A DNA stretch of 64,000 nucleotides from Paraburkholderia rhizosphaerae (GCF_004366595.1 NZ_SORE01000012.1:62001-126000); one strand, 5' to 3'; shown: positions 1 through 10,634, numbered from the stretch's first letter. Numbers and translations: made by a program. The notes: generated by a model not told the origin, from the letters alone.

Positions 1-1296
1 GTCCGACGCCGCCTGCGCCGCTTTCTCCGCCGCCGCTTTCTCCGCCGCCGCTTTCTCCGCCGCTGCCTTTTCCTCAGCTGCCTTCTCCGCCGCCGCCTTC
101 TCTGCCGCCGCCTTCTCTGCCACCCTCTGCTGATCCTGCAACTGCTTCACCTCCGCCGCCCGCTGCGCGAGGTACGCATCATCGATCAGCTTGCCGACCG
201 GCATCGGCGCCTGCGTCGCATCCGGATCCGCCGCAAATTTCTGCCGATCCGCAAACACGCGGTCTTCCATCTGCGCGATCAACTGCATATAAGGCGCCGA
301 ATTCAGATCAAGCCCCGCAAACGACGGCTTCAAATCCGCCTTCATCTTCAGCAGCTGGATCAACGCAATACCACCCGAGCTCGGCGGTGGCGCGGTCACG
401 ACCCGGTAGCCGTTCCAGTCCGCCACCAGCGGATCGCGCCACACCGCCTTGTACTGGCTCAGGTCGGTCTTCGAGATCATCCCGTGGCCGTACATCTGCT
501 TCGTGATCAGATCGGCGGTCCGCCCTTCGTAAAACTCGCGGCCGCCGTCGTCGGCGACACGCTCGAGCGTCAGCGCGAGTTCCGGCTGACGAAACACCGT
601 ACCCGTCTTCAGGTTAGCGAAATACGCGCCGAAGTTGGTGCGGCTCGCGAACTTCGCCGCCGCATCGTCGCGGCGCTTCTGCAGCGATGCGTCGACCGTG
701 AAGCCGTCGGTCGCGTAATGAATCGCAGGCGCGAGCACCTGCTTCCACTTGAGCTTGCCAAAGCGGCGCTGCGCCTGCCACAGGCCGTCAACGGTGCCGG
801 GCACGCCCGCCGCGCGAAAGCCGATCGAGCTCATACCCTTGATGACGTTGCCCTTGTCGTCCAGGTACATGTCGCGGGTCGCGCGCTGGGGTGCCTGCGC
901 GCTGTAGTCGAGAAAGTACGGCTTGCCGTCGATCTGCAGCGTCATGAAGCCACCGCCGCCAAGATTGCCCGCATCCGGACGGGTCACCGCAAGCGTGAAC
1001 GCGATCGCGACCGCCGCATCGACCGCATTGCCTCCCTGCGTGAAGATCTGTTGCGCGGTGTCCGCGCTATAGCGATCGGGCACGGCAACCGCCGACGCAT
1101 CGAGCGCCGGCTGGTCCGGCGCAGTCTTCGCGCCGGCCGGCGCGGCGCCGGCGATCGCGAGCCCAGCAGCCAGCACCGCGAGCGCAACCGCGTGGACTGG
1201 TTTGCGAGCGGCCTTGGGACCGGCTCGCCTGATCTCTGCCCTATTGCCTGAAAGGGCGTGATGCGCAATCCGCGCATCGAGCGTCGAAGTAGGCAT
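1..1296 (-). CDS. ggt: Gamma-glutamyltransferase precursor, N-terminal part (cut by window edge)
   Basis: A reverse-strand frame opens with ATG at 1296 directly after an in-frame stop and stays open to base 1 (432 codons). After a basic N-terminus a hydrophobic signal sequence (HAVALAVLAAGLAIAGAA) indicates export. The segment TRPDAGNLGGGGFM followed by DYSAQAPQRATRDMYLDDKG matches the N-terminal half of periplasmic gamma-glutamyltranspeptidases, which cleave glutathione and transfer the gamma-glutamyl group. The autoprocessing Thr that starts the small subunit lies beyond the window. Residues about 390-432 are a run of AEKAA units followed by AQAASD, a charged low-complexity stretch not usual in this family. 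The family call is strong; integrity of the C-terminal half cannot be judged. Confidence 0.85.
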   Translation of the reverse strand, partial: MPTSTLDARIAHHALSGNRAEIRRAGPKAARKPVHAVALAVLAAGLAIAGAAPAGAKTAPDQPALDASAVAVPDRYSADTAQQIFTQGGNAVDAAVAIAFTLAVTRPDAGNLGGGGFMTLQIDGKPYFLDYSAQAPQRATRDMYLDDKGNVIKGMSSIGFRAAGVPGTVDGLWQAQRRFGKLKWKQVLAPAIHYATDGFTVDASLQKRRDDAAAKFASRTNFGAYFANLKTGTVFRQPELALTLERVADDGGREFYEGRTADLITKQMYGHGMISKTDLSQYKAVWRDPLVADWNGYRVVTAPPPSSGGIALIQLLKMKADLKPSFAGLDLNSAPYMQLIAQMEDRVFADRQKFAADPDATQAPMPVGKLIDDAYLAQRAAEVKQLQDQQRVAEKAAAEKAAAEKAAEEKAAAEKAAAEKAAAEKAAQAASD

Positions 1297-1805
1297 TCAG
1301 GGAACTCCGGAATAAATGAGCGCCGGCTGGATGCCGGCAAAGCGCGAACACGGAAAGTGCTGCACATGACGCCGGGTACGCCCGGCGCAGGCCGCTCCGG
1401 CACGCATGCCGCGCACGGCCGACTCGCAGCAATGGCCACACAATGGTGTGTCGCGGCGAGGATTCGCGGCCGCTATCGCCAGCCCCTCTGGGGCGGTCTA
1501 CTGCGCAACACAGCCGCATTGCCGCGGCGAAGCGTCGCCGTGCGCTGCGAAGCAGCCGGAAAGGAACCCTTGCGCAGGCACTTCGCCGCTGGCGCATGCT
1601 ACCGGCGCCGGCGCGTCCGGTTCAAAGTGTTTTACGTCCTGTTACAGCGCCTTTCGGATCGCTCACCGCACGTTGCAAAGCGCCGCGGCGCCGTGCTCCT
1701 GCCCGCGCGAGATGGCCGTCAAAGGGCTGTACCTCACAACCCTGTCAGGTAGAATTGTCGGATTAGAGGGAGCAACACGCGCCCTTGTCACCTTCTCCCA
1801 TTCGC
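1297..1805. other. Intergenic region between ggt and glnS
   Basis: About 500 bases separate the divergent ggt and glnS genes. Open frames here are short, overlap on both strands and resemble nothing recognisable. A purine-rich GAGGGAG near 1766 may be the glnS ribosome site. No convincing terminator, repeat or RNA gene was seen; promoters for both genes are presumably here but are not clearly defined. Confidence 0.4.
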
Positions 1806-3560
<1,755 letters not shown>

Positions 3561-3727
3561 GGTGGATGTATGGTTTAACGGTTGGCGCAAGCCCGACGCG
3601 ATGCACCGGGGTTGTGCCCACGCCTGTGCATCATGCGCTACCACCACTGCCGAACGCGCCGCTTCCATAACAACGGGCCTTCGACTTTGACGGTGCGCTC
3701 AACACATACGCCGGCCCGGGGAGAACG

Positions 3728-4648
3728 ATGAACGCCGCACTTCGACACTGGGGTACCGCGCTGGCAATCGCGCTGCTGTCCGTCGCTTCGTGCATGGCAG
3801 CCGGCTCACCCGCGCACGCGGACGAGCTGACCGGCACGCTGAAGAAAATCCGCGACGAAGGCGTCGTCGTGATCGGCGTGCGCGAGGCGTCGATTCCGTT
3901 TTCCTATTCCGATGGCACACGCACAGTCGGTTATTCGCAGACCATCGCGCTCGCGATTGTCGACGAGATCCGCAAGGTGCTCGGTCAGCCGAATCTGCGC
4001 GTGCGCGAAGTGACGATCACGTCGGCCAACCGCTTCCTGATGCTCGTCAACAACCAGATCGATTTCGAGTGTGGGTCAACCACACATACGCGAGAACGCG
4101 AGAATGTCGCCGCGTTTTCGAACAGCTTCTTTCAATACGCGGTACGGATGATCGCGCGCAAAAACGCCGGCATCAACGATTTCGCGGACCTCGCGGGCAA
4201 GCCCGTCGTGACGACCGCGGGCACGTCCGATGAGCGGCTCGTACGTCAGTTGAACGGCAGCAAGCAATTGAACATGCGCATTGCGAGCGTGAAGGATCAC
4301 GCAGATGCATTCGCCGCGGTGAAGTCGGACCGCGCGGTTGCATTTGTGATGGATGAGCCGATTCTGTATGGCTTTCGCGCAACCGACCCGCACCCCGATG
4401 ACTTTGTCGTGACCGGCACGCCGCTCGGCTATGAGACGTATGCGTGCATGTTCCGCAAGGGCGACGAGCCGTTTCGCGATCTCGTCAACGGCGTCATTTC
4501 GCGGATGCAGACTTCCGGCGAAGCGGAGCGGCTTTACAACGTGTGGTTCACGCAGCCGATTCCACCGTATGGAATTAACCTGAACTATCCGCTATCGCAG
4601 GAAATGCGCGCGCTGTTCGCGCACCCGAACGACAAGGCGCTCGACTGA
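3728..4648 (+). CDS. Periplasmic amino-acid-binding protein, GltI-type
   Basis: Solute-binding protein (SBP_bac_3) for an ABC importer of acidic amino acids. It has an N-terminal signal sequence (LAIALLSVASCMAAGSPAHA), then closely follows the glutamate/aspartate-binding protein GltI: VGYSQTIALAIVDEIRK, IDFECGSTTHTRERENVAAFS, TAGTSDERLV, and the ending EMRALFAHPNDKALD, nearly the GltI C-terminus. GGGGAGAACG precedes the ATG. No permease or ATPase gene is adjacent, so it either feeds a transporter encoded elsewhere or is an orphan receptor. Substrate is inferred from the family. Confidence 0.85.
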   Translation: MNAALRHWGTALAIALLSVASCMAAGSPAHADELTGTLKKIRDEGVVVIGVREASIPFSYSDGTRTVGYSQTIALAIVDEIRKVLGQPNLRVREVTITSANRFLMLVNNQIDFECGSTTHTRERENVAAFSNSFFQYAVRMIARKNAGINDFADLAGKPVVTTAGTSDERLVRQLNGSKQLNMRIASVKDHADAFAAVKSDRAVAFVMDEPILYGFRATDPHPDDFVVTGTPLGYETYACMFRKGDEPFRDLVNGVISRMQTSGEAERLYNVWFTQPIPPYGINLNYPLSQEMRALFAHPNDKALD

Positions 4649-4700
4649 GCGGCTGCACACATCGAACGCACCCTCGCGTTCGATCCCGCGGCGCCGCCCG

Positions 4701-5171
4701 TTACAACGACTGATGCAGTTCCGCCAGCGATAGCGTCGTCTGAAAAAGCCGAGTGAGACTGCGGCTCGCATATCGCTCGACTTCATCGGGCCGGCACCAG
4801 CGATACGCATCCATTTCCGGAATCAGCACGCCGTCCGAGCGGCGCGGAAACAACGACGTACACGTGCACGACGACAGATCAAGCTCGTCTGCGCGTGCGC
4901 GTGCGGCAAACAGGTGCAAGTCCTTGTCGCGTCGATATAGAAAGCGGCCCAGGTCCTTCAGCCGCTCGACGGCGATCGCGATGCCGGTCTCCTCGACCGT
5001 CTCGCGCAATGCGGTGATCGCCGGCGCTTCGCCCGGTTCACCCTGCCCTTTCGGAATGTCCCAATGATCGGTGCCGGTCGCATGCGCAAGCAGCACCCGG
5101 CCATCCGGCGTGAGCAGCACGACGCCACAGGAAACGATGCGCTCGCTCAATGTCTCCTCTGCAAGACCCAC
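4701..5171 (-). CDS. NUDIX hydrolase
   Basis: The Nudix box is complete: G-x5-E-x7-RE-x-x-EE-x-G is met by GQGEPGEAPAITALRETVEE followed by TGI (residues about 42-64), so a pyrophosphohydrolase acting on nucleoside-diphosphate-linked substrates is expected. The substrate is unknown; the DHWDIPKGQ segment before the box resembles bacterial Ap4A/(di)nucleoside polyphosphate hydrolases. The reading frame begins at a GTG (5171) that overlaps the end of the upstream gene; a TTG at 5150 overlapping that gene's TGA is an alternative, so the two genes are likely co-translated. Confidence 0.85.
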   Translation of the reverse strand: MGLAEETLSERIVSCGVVLLTPDGRVLLAHATGTDHWDIPKGQGEPGEAPAITALRETVEETGIAIAVERLKDLGRFLYRRDKDLHLFAARARADELDLSSCTCTSLFPRRSDGVLIPEMDAYRWCRPDEVERYASRSLTRLFQTTLSLAELHQSL

Positions 5172-5548
5172 TTGCCCGTTGTGCCCTGCCTGCAGTAGCG
5201 CGGCCCCAGATTCATCGACTGTCCTCTGGCATTCAGCACGACGCGCACCGTGCGACAGGTGCTGGTGCCTTCCGTCGCGGTATCCTGGATAGTCATTTGC
5301 GCGTTGACCCTAACGCTGTTGCGCGACCCTTCGTTGGTCCACGTGACGGTGTCGCCGTCCTTTTGCTTGTCCAGTGCATTGAACGCGGCGGCCTTCAGCG
5401 AATCGATGTCGGCCTGCGTCATGTTGCTGATCGGCGTGTCATGCAGAAAGCCGAGATTGGCCGCCTGCGCGGCAAGTGAGCCTGTGACCAGCAGCGCGCC
5501 GATCATTGTTTGGGTCAGGTGGAGCACGGTCCGGTTTCGCGTTGGCAT
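5147..5548 (-). CDS. Exported protein resembling RT0821/Lpp0805 surface antigens
   Basis: 133-residue product with an N-terminal export signal (LTQTMIGALLVTGSLAAQAA). The mature part contains DKQKDGDTVTWTNEGSRNSVRV and a C-terminal STCRTVRVVLNARGQSMN...RYCRQGTTGKWVL, the layout of the small outer-membrane surface-antigen family that usually ends with a Cys-containing beta region. The open frame extends upstream to 5656, but ATG 5548 is preferred because a GGAG lies upstream and the signal peptide begins directly after it. The end overlaps the NUDIX gene by 25 bases. Function of the family is unknown; family assignment is by pattern memory only. Confidence 0.6.
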   Translation of the reverse strand: MPTRNRTVLHLTQTMIGALLVTGSLAAQAANLGFLHDTPISNMTQADIDSLKAAAFNALDKQKDGDTVTWTNEGSRNSVRVNAQMTIQDTATEGTSTCRTVRVVLNARGQSMNLGPRYCRQGTTGKWVLQRRH

Positions 5549-5810
5549 TTTGCTTGGATCTCCGTGGAAAGGCGGTGACGGCAGACAGGCCATGATCGGC
5601 GCGGCGGCGATCTGGACCTGAAAAGAATAGCACGCAAGGAGACGCGTTGATCTCACAATCCACGCGGCATTGCAGGTCCCCTGCTGCGCTCGTCAACGCA
5701 TGCGCCGTTCAATTTTAGGACGCGTCTCATGGCCGCGCGTCGCGTCGCCTCATACGATGACCGGCTCATTTCGCGCGCCTCGCCGCGCATCCTTCATCTC
5801 CGTTCCCGCC

Positions 5811-6137
5811 ATGGACCTTTCTTTCGCGCTGCGCTTCTTCATCGTCATGTTGACGCTGATCTGTATCGCGATCATTGCGTTAGCCGTTTCGCTCGCCGAT
5901 CCTTTCTCAGCGTCAGCGCGTCGCGCGTTAGCGTTACATCCGGAGCGTCGTCGCGATGGTCGTCTGCCTGAGCATCGACATGCGCATCAACATGCGCATC
6001 AGCATCCGAATCTGCTCGCGGCCGGCATCGCCGCGCTACCGCGCGCTCGCTGGCCCGGCGTGCTGACCGGGGCCGGCGTCGCGTTTCTGCTGGTTTCTTT
6101 TGCGTTGCTCGCGGCCGCCGGGTGCGTTGCCGGCTGA
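5811..6137 (+). CDS. Small membrane protein with His-rich linker
   Basis: A 108-residue frame from ATG 5811 contains two hydrophobic segments (FFIVMLTLICIAIIALAVSL near the N-terminus and GVLTGAGVAFLLVSFALLAA near the C-terminus) joined by a linker with alternating His (HRHAHQHAHQHPN). This predicts a two-helix inner-membrane protein; the histidines could bind metal, but nothing else supports that. There is no clear Shine-Dalgarno and the open frame extends upstream, so the start is uncertain. No family recognised. Confidence 0.45.
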   Translation: MDLSFALRFFIVMLTLICIAIIALAVSLADPFSASARRALALHPERRRDGRLPEHRHAHQHAHQHPNLLAAGIAALPRARWPGVLTGAGVAFLLVSFALLAAAGCVAG

Positions 6138-6169
6138 GTCAACGTCACGAGCACTCGCGCGTCGTTTCA

Positions 6170-6335
6170 ATGAACACGAACTCGCTGCCGCTGTGGAAAA
6201 TCGCGCAGCAATACGTCGCACCGCCGAAGGGTGACCGTCGGGCGCCGGGCTCGCGCATCCCGGCACTGTTCGTGTCGCCTTACGCGAAGAAGGGTTTCGT
6301 CGATCACATGCAGTACGGCTACGGCTGCCCCTTTT
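6170..6335 (+). pseudogene. Remnant of a phosphoesterase-family (PF04185-like) acid phosphatase
   Basis: The frame from ATG 6170 reads WKIAQQYVAPPKGDRRAPGS then RIPALFVSPYAKKGFVDHMQ and a few more residues before similarity stops. The G-x-G-S-R-IPALxVSPxAKKGFVDH segment is characteristic of the C-terminal part of phosphoesterase/phospholipase C-type acid phosphatases. Only about 50 codons are present and the usual following region (a Y-DT-S-ILRFIE type motif) is missing, so this is a decayed fragment. The preceding small membrane protein may have gained its present 3' end from the same rearrangement. Confidence 0.6.
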
Positions 6336-6381
6336 TTCTTTTGAGCGTTGGTTCGATGTGTGCATTGAATCAGTGTGTGCG

Positions 6382-7335
6382 TTATCGCAATGCCGCGCTC
6401 GCAAAGCGGTTTTTCGTGCACAGTTCGCGCACGGCCCGCACCAGCGCCGTCACCGCAGGCGAAACCTTGCGAGCGAACGCGTAGAACTGCACATCCGGTA
6501 ACGCGGGCAGCCCATCCACTGCATTCAGTTCGCGCAGCCCGTCGCGCAACTGGCTGCGCGCAAGCGGCGTCACTGCGAACCCGGCCAGCGCGGCCGCGAC
6601 GCAGCCCGCCATGCTGCTGCTCTCGAACGCGATGCGCCACGGCTTTGCGTGAGCGGCAAGCGCCGCCAGCGCAGACTCGCGATAAACGCATGGGTCCGCG
6701 AACACCGCGAGCGGCACAGGCGCGTCCGGCTCGAGCACTGACGCCGCCGAATACGCCCATACCAGCGGCTCTTCCCACAGCAATTCGCCTATCTCACTGC
6801 TTTCGTTGTCGATGCGCACGCACTGCTTGCCAAACACGACATCGACCTTGCCGCGCGCCTGGTGACGGAGCAGGTCCGCCGTGATGCCGACCTTCAGTTC
6901 GATCGCCGCATCCGGGTGCCAGCGGCGAAACGTCTGCAGCACGCGAGGCAGCCAGGTGCCCGCGAAATCTTCCGATGCGCCAACGCGCAGCCTGCCTTGC
7001 ACCGCGTCGCCCTGTAGTTTCGCGCGAGCTTCGCGCTCCAGATCGACAATGTTTCGCGCGTACATGTACAGCGTCTCGCCGGCCTGCGTCAGATCGAGAC
7101 GCCGTGTGGTACGCGCGAGCAGCCTGGCGCCGACGCCTTCCTCGAGCCGCCTGATATGCCCGCTGACCGCCGATGGCGTCAGCGACAGCTGCTCGGCGGC
7201 GAGCGCGAAACCGCCCGCATCGACGACTTGCAGGAACGTGCGTAACAGCACGATGTCGAGCGACGGTGAGCCGGCGAGCGCGCCGGTTTCGATCAGGTCG
7301 TTACTCTGCATGATTCGTGAACAATATCTAGCCAT
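6382..7335 (-). CDS. LysR-family transcriptional regulator
   Basis: N-terminal winged helix-turn-helix typical of LysR proteins: LLRTFLQVVDAGGFALAAEQ, LSLTPSAVSGHIRRLEEGVG, then TRRLDLTQAGETL. The remainder fits the two-lobed LysR substrate domain (VGASEDFAGTWLPRVLQTFR). Length of 309-317 residues is normal. Start could be 7335 or the second Met at 7311; neither has a strong ribosome site. It is divergent from the alpha/beta hydrolase gene at 7436, with about 100 bases between them, so control of that gene and the following isomerase gene is likely. The inducer is unknown. Confidence 0.9.
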   Translation of the reverse strand: MARYCSRIMQSNDLIETGALAGSPSLDIVLLRTFLQVVDAGGFALAAEQLSLTPSAVSGHIRRLEEGVGARLLARTTRRLDLTQAGETLYMYARNIVDLEREARAKLQGDAVQGRLRVGASEDFAGTWLPRVLQTFRRWHPDAAIELKVGITADLLRHQARGKVDVVFGKQCVRIDNESSEIGELLWEEPLVWAYSAASVLEPDAPVPLAVFADPCVYRESALAALAAHAKPWRIAFESSSMAGCVAAALAGFAVTPLARSQLRDGLRELNAVDGLPALPDVQFYAFARKVSPAVTALVRAVRELCTKNRFASAALR

Positions 7336-7435
7336 TCATCATGTATTACATTTTATCGCTGAAGTACGATTAGCGTGACGATTGCGGCGTCACGCGCTAA
7401 TGGAACCCGAGGAATCTGAGCAAAGGAGAGCAGAC

Positions 7436-8332
7436 ATGGACGACTACCAATTCGTCAGCACCGGCTTGCTGGATGTCGGCTATCTCGAATGGAACCCGCA
7501 AGGTGCGCGTACCGCGGTGCTGATGCACGGCTGGCCCGATAGCCCGCGGAGCTGGTCGGAGGTCGCGCCGATCCTCGCGGCCGCCGGCTATCGCGTGCTG
7601 GCGCCTGCGTTGCGCGGCTTTGCGCCGACCCGCTTTCGCGAAGCGTCGACACCGCGCAGCGGCCAGTTGGCCGCACTGGGACGCGATCTGCTCGAGTTCT
7701 GCGCCGCGCTGCGGCTCTCGCAGCCGGTGCTGATCGGACACGACTGGGGCGCGCGCGCGGTGGCGAATGCGTGCGGACTCGATGCGGCGGCTGCATCGCA
7801 CCTCGTGATGCTATCGGTCGGCTACGGCACCAACGATCCGTCGCAGACGTTGTCGCTGCCACAGGCGCGCAACTACTGGTATCACTGGTTCATGGCGACA
7901 CCGCGCGGACAACATGCGCTTGAAAACGACCGGCGCGCATTCGCCCGTCTGATGTGGGACACATGGTCACCGGCCGGCTGGTACGAAGAGTCCGCCTTCG
8001 ATGAAGCGTGCCGCGCGTTCGACAGCCCGGACTGGGCCCACGTGGTGGTGCATTCGTACCGGCATCGCTGGGGATTCGCCGACGGCGACCCGGCGTACGC
8101 GGCCGATGAAACGCAACTGAACCCGGCGCCGGTGCTCGACGTGCCAACGCTGATGCTGCATGGTGGCGCCGATACGTGTAATCATCCGTCGACGTCGAGC
8201 GACCGCGAACGTTTCTTCAACGGCGCCTACGAGCGCGCGGTGCTCGACGGCGTCGGCCATTTTCCGCAGCGCGAGGCGCCGCAAGCGGTCGCCTCGCAGA
8301 TCCTCAAGTTTTTGAACGCGCACCCTCTGTAA
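7436..8332 (+). CDS. Alpha/beta-fold hydrolase (epoxide hydrolase-like)
   Basis: 298-residue alpha/beta hydrolase. The oxyanion region HGWPDSPRSW and the nucleophile elbow VLIGHDWGARAVAN (Asp near residue 102) resemble epoxide hydrolases and dehalogenases, which use an aspartate rather than serine nucleophile; the late GVGHFPQREAP supplies the catalytic His. ATG 7436 is chosen because AAAGGAGAG sits seven bases upstream; the longer frame from 7382 has no such site. It is divergent from the LysR gene and 19 bases before the isomerase gene, suggesting a two-gene operon. The substrate cannot be told from the sequence. Confidence 0.85.
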   Translation: MDDYQFVSTGLLDVGYLEWNPQGARTAVLMHGWPDSPRSWSEVAPILAAAGYRVLAPALRGFAPTRFREASTPRSGQLAALGRDLLEFCAALRLSQPVLIGHDWGARAVANACGLDAAAASHLVMLSVGYGTNDPSQTLSLPQARNYWYHWFMATPRGQHALENDRRAFARLMWDTWSPAGWYEESAFDEACRAFDSPDWAHVVVHSYRHRWGFADGDPAYAADETQLNPAPVLDVPTLMLHGGADTCNHPSTSSDRERFFNGAYERAVLDGVGHFPQREAPQAVASQILKFLNAHPL

Positions 8333-8351
8333 CCGAAACCCGCTCCAACCG

Positions 8352-9164
8352 ATGATGCTCAAATTCTCCGCCAACCTGTCGACGCTGTTCCAGGATCGCC
8401 CACTCGCCGAACGTATCGCCGCCGCGCGCGCAGCCGGCTTTGGCGCAGTCGAAATGTGGTTCCCGTATGACGTTCCCGCTGGCCAGTTGCGCGATACGCT
8501 GCGCGAGCACGGCCTGCCGATGATCGGCATCAACACTGCGCCTGGCAACGTCGGCGCGGGCGACTGGGGACTCGCCGCGGACCCGCGCCGGCGCGGCGCA
8601 TTTATCGAATCGCTGCACGACGCGTTCGAGTACGCACGCGTGATCGGCTGTCCGAATGTGCACGTGATGGCGGGTATCGTCGATCCGTCGATATCGCATG
8701 CGGCGGCGTGGGACACGTATCAGGCCAATATCGATGAAGCGTGCAGGCTCGCTGCGCAGCACGCGTTGACAGTGATGATCGAGCCGCTCAATGCGATTGA
8801 TCGCCCAGCTTATCTGTTGACAAGACAGCAGCAGGCGATTGCGCTGGTCGAGACATTGAAGCGTCCGAATCTGAAGATCATGCTCGACCTGTTTCACCTT
8901 CAGCGCGGCGAGGGCAATCTGATCGAGCGGATGCTGGCGAGCCTGCCGTATGCGGCGCATGTGCAGATCGCCGACGTGCCCGGCCGGCATGAACCTGGCA
9001 CGGGTGAAATCAACTTTGGGAAGGTGTTCGACGCGCTAAGGGCGGCGGATTGGGCTGGATGGATTGGCGCGGAGTATTTTCCGCTCGGGGGCACCGGGAT
9101 GGGCCTCGGATGGATGCGAAGCGAGGCCGCCCGCGGTCCAGCGCAAACGGCAAGCGCGGACTGA
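8352..9164 (+). CDS. Hydroxypyruvate isomerase-like TIM-barrel protein
   Basis: 270-residue sugar isomerase/AP-endonuclease-type TIM barrel. FSANLSTLFQDRPLAERIAA then ARAAGFGAVEMWFPYD at the N-terminus, NVHVMAGIVD, MIEPLNAID, KIMLDLFHLQRGEGNL and HVQIADVPGRHEPGTGEINF match the Hyi/OtnI family, which interconverts hydroxypyruvate and tartronate semialdehyde or the related oxo-tetronates. The usual gcl/glxR partners are absent; it sits just behind an alpha/beta hydrolase under a LysR gene. ATG 8352 and ATG 8355 are equally possible starts. Confidence 0.85.
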   Translation: MMLKFSANLSTLFQDRPLAERIAAARAAGFGAVEMWFPYDVPAGQLRDTLREHGLPMIGINTAPGNVGAGDWGLAADPRRRGAFIESLHDAFEYARVIGCPNVHVMAGIVDPSISHAAAWDTYQANIDEACRLAAQHALTVMIEPLNAIDRPAYLLTRQQQAIALVETLKRPNLKIMLDLFHLQRGEGNLIERMLASLPYAAHVQIADVPGRHEPGTGEINFGKVFDALRAADWAGWIGAEYFPLGGTGMGLGWMRSEAARGPAQTASAD

Positions 9165-9227
9165 AGAAGCAGGTAGAACGGCTCAAGGGGTAACGTGGGC
9201 AAGCGGGTAAAGCGGGCGAAGCGCAAT

Positions 9228-9304
9228 TGGCGCGGCAGGAGGGACTCGAACCCCCGCCCCTCGGCTTAGAAGGCCGATGCTCTATCCAGCTGAGCTACTG
9301 CCGC
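9228..9304 (-). tRNA. tRNA-Arg (anticodon TCT)
   Basis: Read on the reverse strand, a 77-nt cloverleaf begins GCGGCAG and ends CTGCCGC-G-CCA, with a 7-bp acceptor stem and encoded CCA. The D arm is GCTCAGCTGGATAGAGC, the anticodon stem is TCGGC/GCCGA with loop CTTCTAA (anticodon TCT), and the T arm contains GGTTCGAGTCC. This reads AGA codons. Confidence 0.95.
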
Positions 9305-9503
9305 GACGAAAGAGCGGAGATGCTACACCAATGTCCCGCTCATTTCACCTTCTGACAGGAAGCAGCAACAGGAATTCGCCGCTTCGGCGCTCGCCCGTTG
9401 CGGGCGAGCCGGCATTCTAACCGGGCACGGCGCGGCGGCGGTATGCGAGACCCGCAGGTGTCGAGTGCGGGCACTCGCGAAACTGCCGGCAACGAACCAA
9501 ACA

Positions 9504-10334
9504 TCACACCGGCTGCGGATGCGTGATAAACCACCCGAGACACACCAGCCCCGCAATCACGCAGTACACGCCAAACGACGCGAGCCGCCCGCGCCCTTCG
9601 AAATAGCGCATCAAAAAGCGCACGCTCAGATATGCGGCAATCGCAGTCAGCACACCACCGAGCACCGCGTCACCCAGCTGTTCCGGTGCATGAAACAGCT
9701 TCGGCACCTCGAGCAGCCCTGCGGCGAAAATAATCGGCGTGCCGAGCAGGAATGCAAATTCCGCGGCTTTCTCCGAGGTCAGCCCCGCCGCATTGCCCGC
9801 GATCATCGTCAGGCCGCTACGCGAAAAACCCGGGATCAGCGCGCCGACTTGCGCGAGACCGACGAAAAAGGCCTGCTTGAACGTGAGCTTTTCCGGCGGA
9901 CGATGCGCGCGCGAGCGCTGCAGACGGTCGCCCAACCACAGCAAAACACCGTTGACGATCAGCGCGATCGCAACGATGCGCAAGTCATGAAACACGCGCT
10001 CGAGACGCTTTTCGAGCAGCAGGCCGACGATACCGGCCGGAATCGTGCCGATGATCAGCGCCCACATCATGTGGCCATCTTCGTTGCGGCGCCCGCCGAG
10101 CGACGCGAAGAAGCCGCCGATCAACGCAATCCAGCGCGCCCGGAAATACCAGAGCAGCGCAAATGCGGTCCCCAGATGCAACGCGACGAGGAACGGCAGC
10201 AACTGCGGCGCATGTTTGTCGATATGCATCCCGAACAACGCGGGCACCAGCAACGTGTGTCCGAGACTGCTGACCGGGAAGAGTTCTGTGACGCCCTGCA
10301 ACACGCTCAGAAAGATCAGAAACGACAGGCTCAC
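9504..10334 (-). CDS. uppP: Undecaprenyl-diphosphatase
   Basis: 276-residue polytopic inner-membrane protein of the BacA/UppP family, which dephosphorylates undecaprenyl pyrophosphate to recycle the lipid carrier of cell-wall synthesis. The two family signatures are present: LQGVTELFPVSSLGH (about residues 12-26) and PGFSRSGLTM (about 167-176). The first differs from the common EFLPISSSGH form (F-P-V-S-S-L-G-H), so it may be a divergent paralog. Start is a GTG at 10334 with GAGG upstream. Confidence 0.9.
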   Translation of the reverse strand: MSLSFLIFLSVLQGVTELFPVSSLGHTLLVPALFGMHIDKHAPQLLPFLVALHLGTAFALLWYFRARWIALIGGFFASLGGRRNEDGHMMWALIIGTIPAGIVGLLLEKRLERVFHDLRIVAIALIVNGVLLWLGDRLQRSRAHRPPEKLTFKQAFFVGLAQVGALIPGFSRSGLTMIAGNAAGLTSEKAAEFAFLLGTPIIFAAGLLEVPKLFHAPEQLGDAVLGGVLTAIAAYLSVRFLMRYFEGRGRLASFGVYCVIAGLVCLGWFITHPQPV

Positions 10335-10540
10335 GCGGCGGACCTCATGGAAGAAGGGGGATCGGGAAACAGCGCGCCGGACGTGCCTCTCCAGCGATCT
10401 GAAAGCGCGTCGATTATGCCTGGCCGGCGCGACCCCGCCAAGCGCCGGGCCTTTTTTTCACTTATTTTTTTCCGCACTGCCGTACAGATAAACGATGCAC
10501 CGCCGCTGTGCCGCGCACCGATTATTACGGCCATGAAAGC
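10335..10540. other. Intergenic region upstream of uppP
   Basis: No gene seen. On the plus strand GGCCGGCGC and GCGCCGGGCC (about 10421-10449) could pair and are followed by T7, resembling an intrinsic terminator, but no plus-strand gene precedes it. Confidence 0.3.
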
Positions 10541-10567
10541 AAAAAGGCCCGCCGATCAAGGCGGGCC
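10541..10567 (-). terminator. Rho-independent terminator of the 28-residue peptide gene
   Basis: On the reverse strand an 8-bp perfect stem GGCCCGCC/GGCGGGCC with a 6-base loop is followed by TTTTT. It lies about 70 bases past the stop of the small membrane peptide gene. Confidence 0.8.
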
Positions 10568-10634
10568 TGCACTAAGAGGACGCTTCACTGGGCGCGCAAC
10601 GCGCGTCCGGTTTCGCTGATCTCGACGCCCCGTT

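Noticed and set aside
10421..10457. Plus-strand terminator-like hairpin with T7
   Set aside because: No plus-strand gene or promoter precedes it, so it was not listed as a terminator.
9465..10619. Plus-strand frame of 384 codons over uppP
   Set aside because: Antisense to uppP; no domain or ribosome site.
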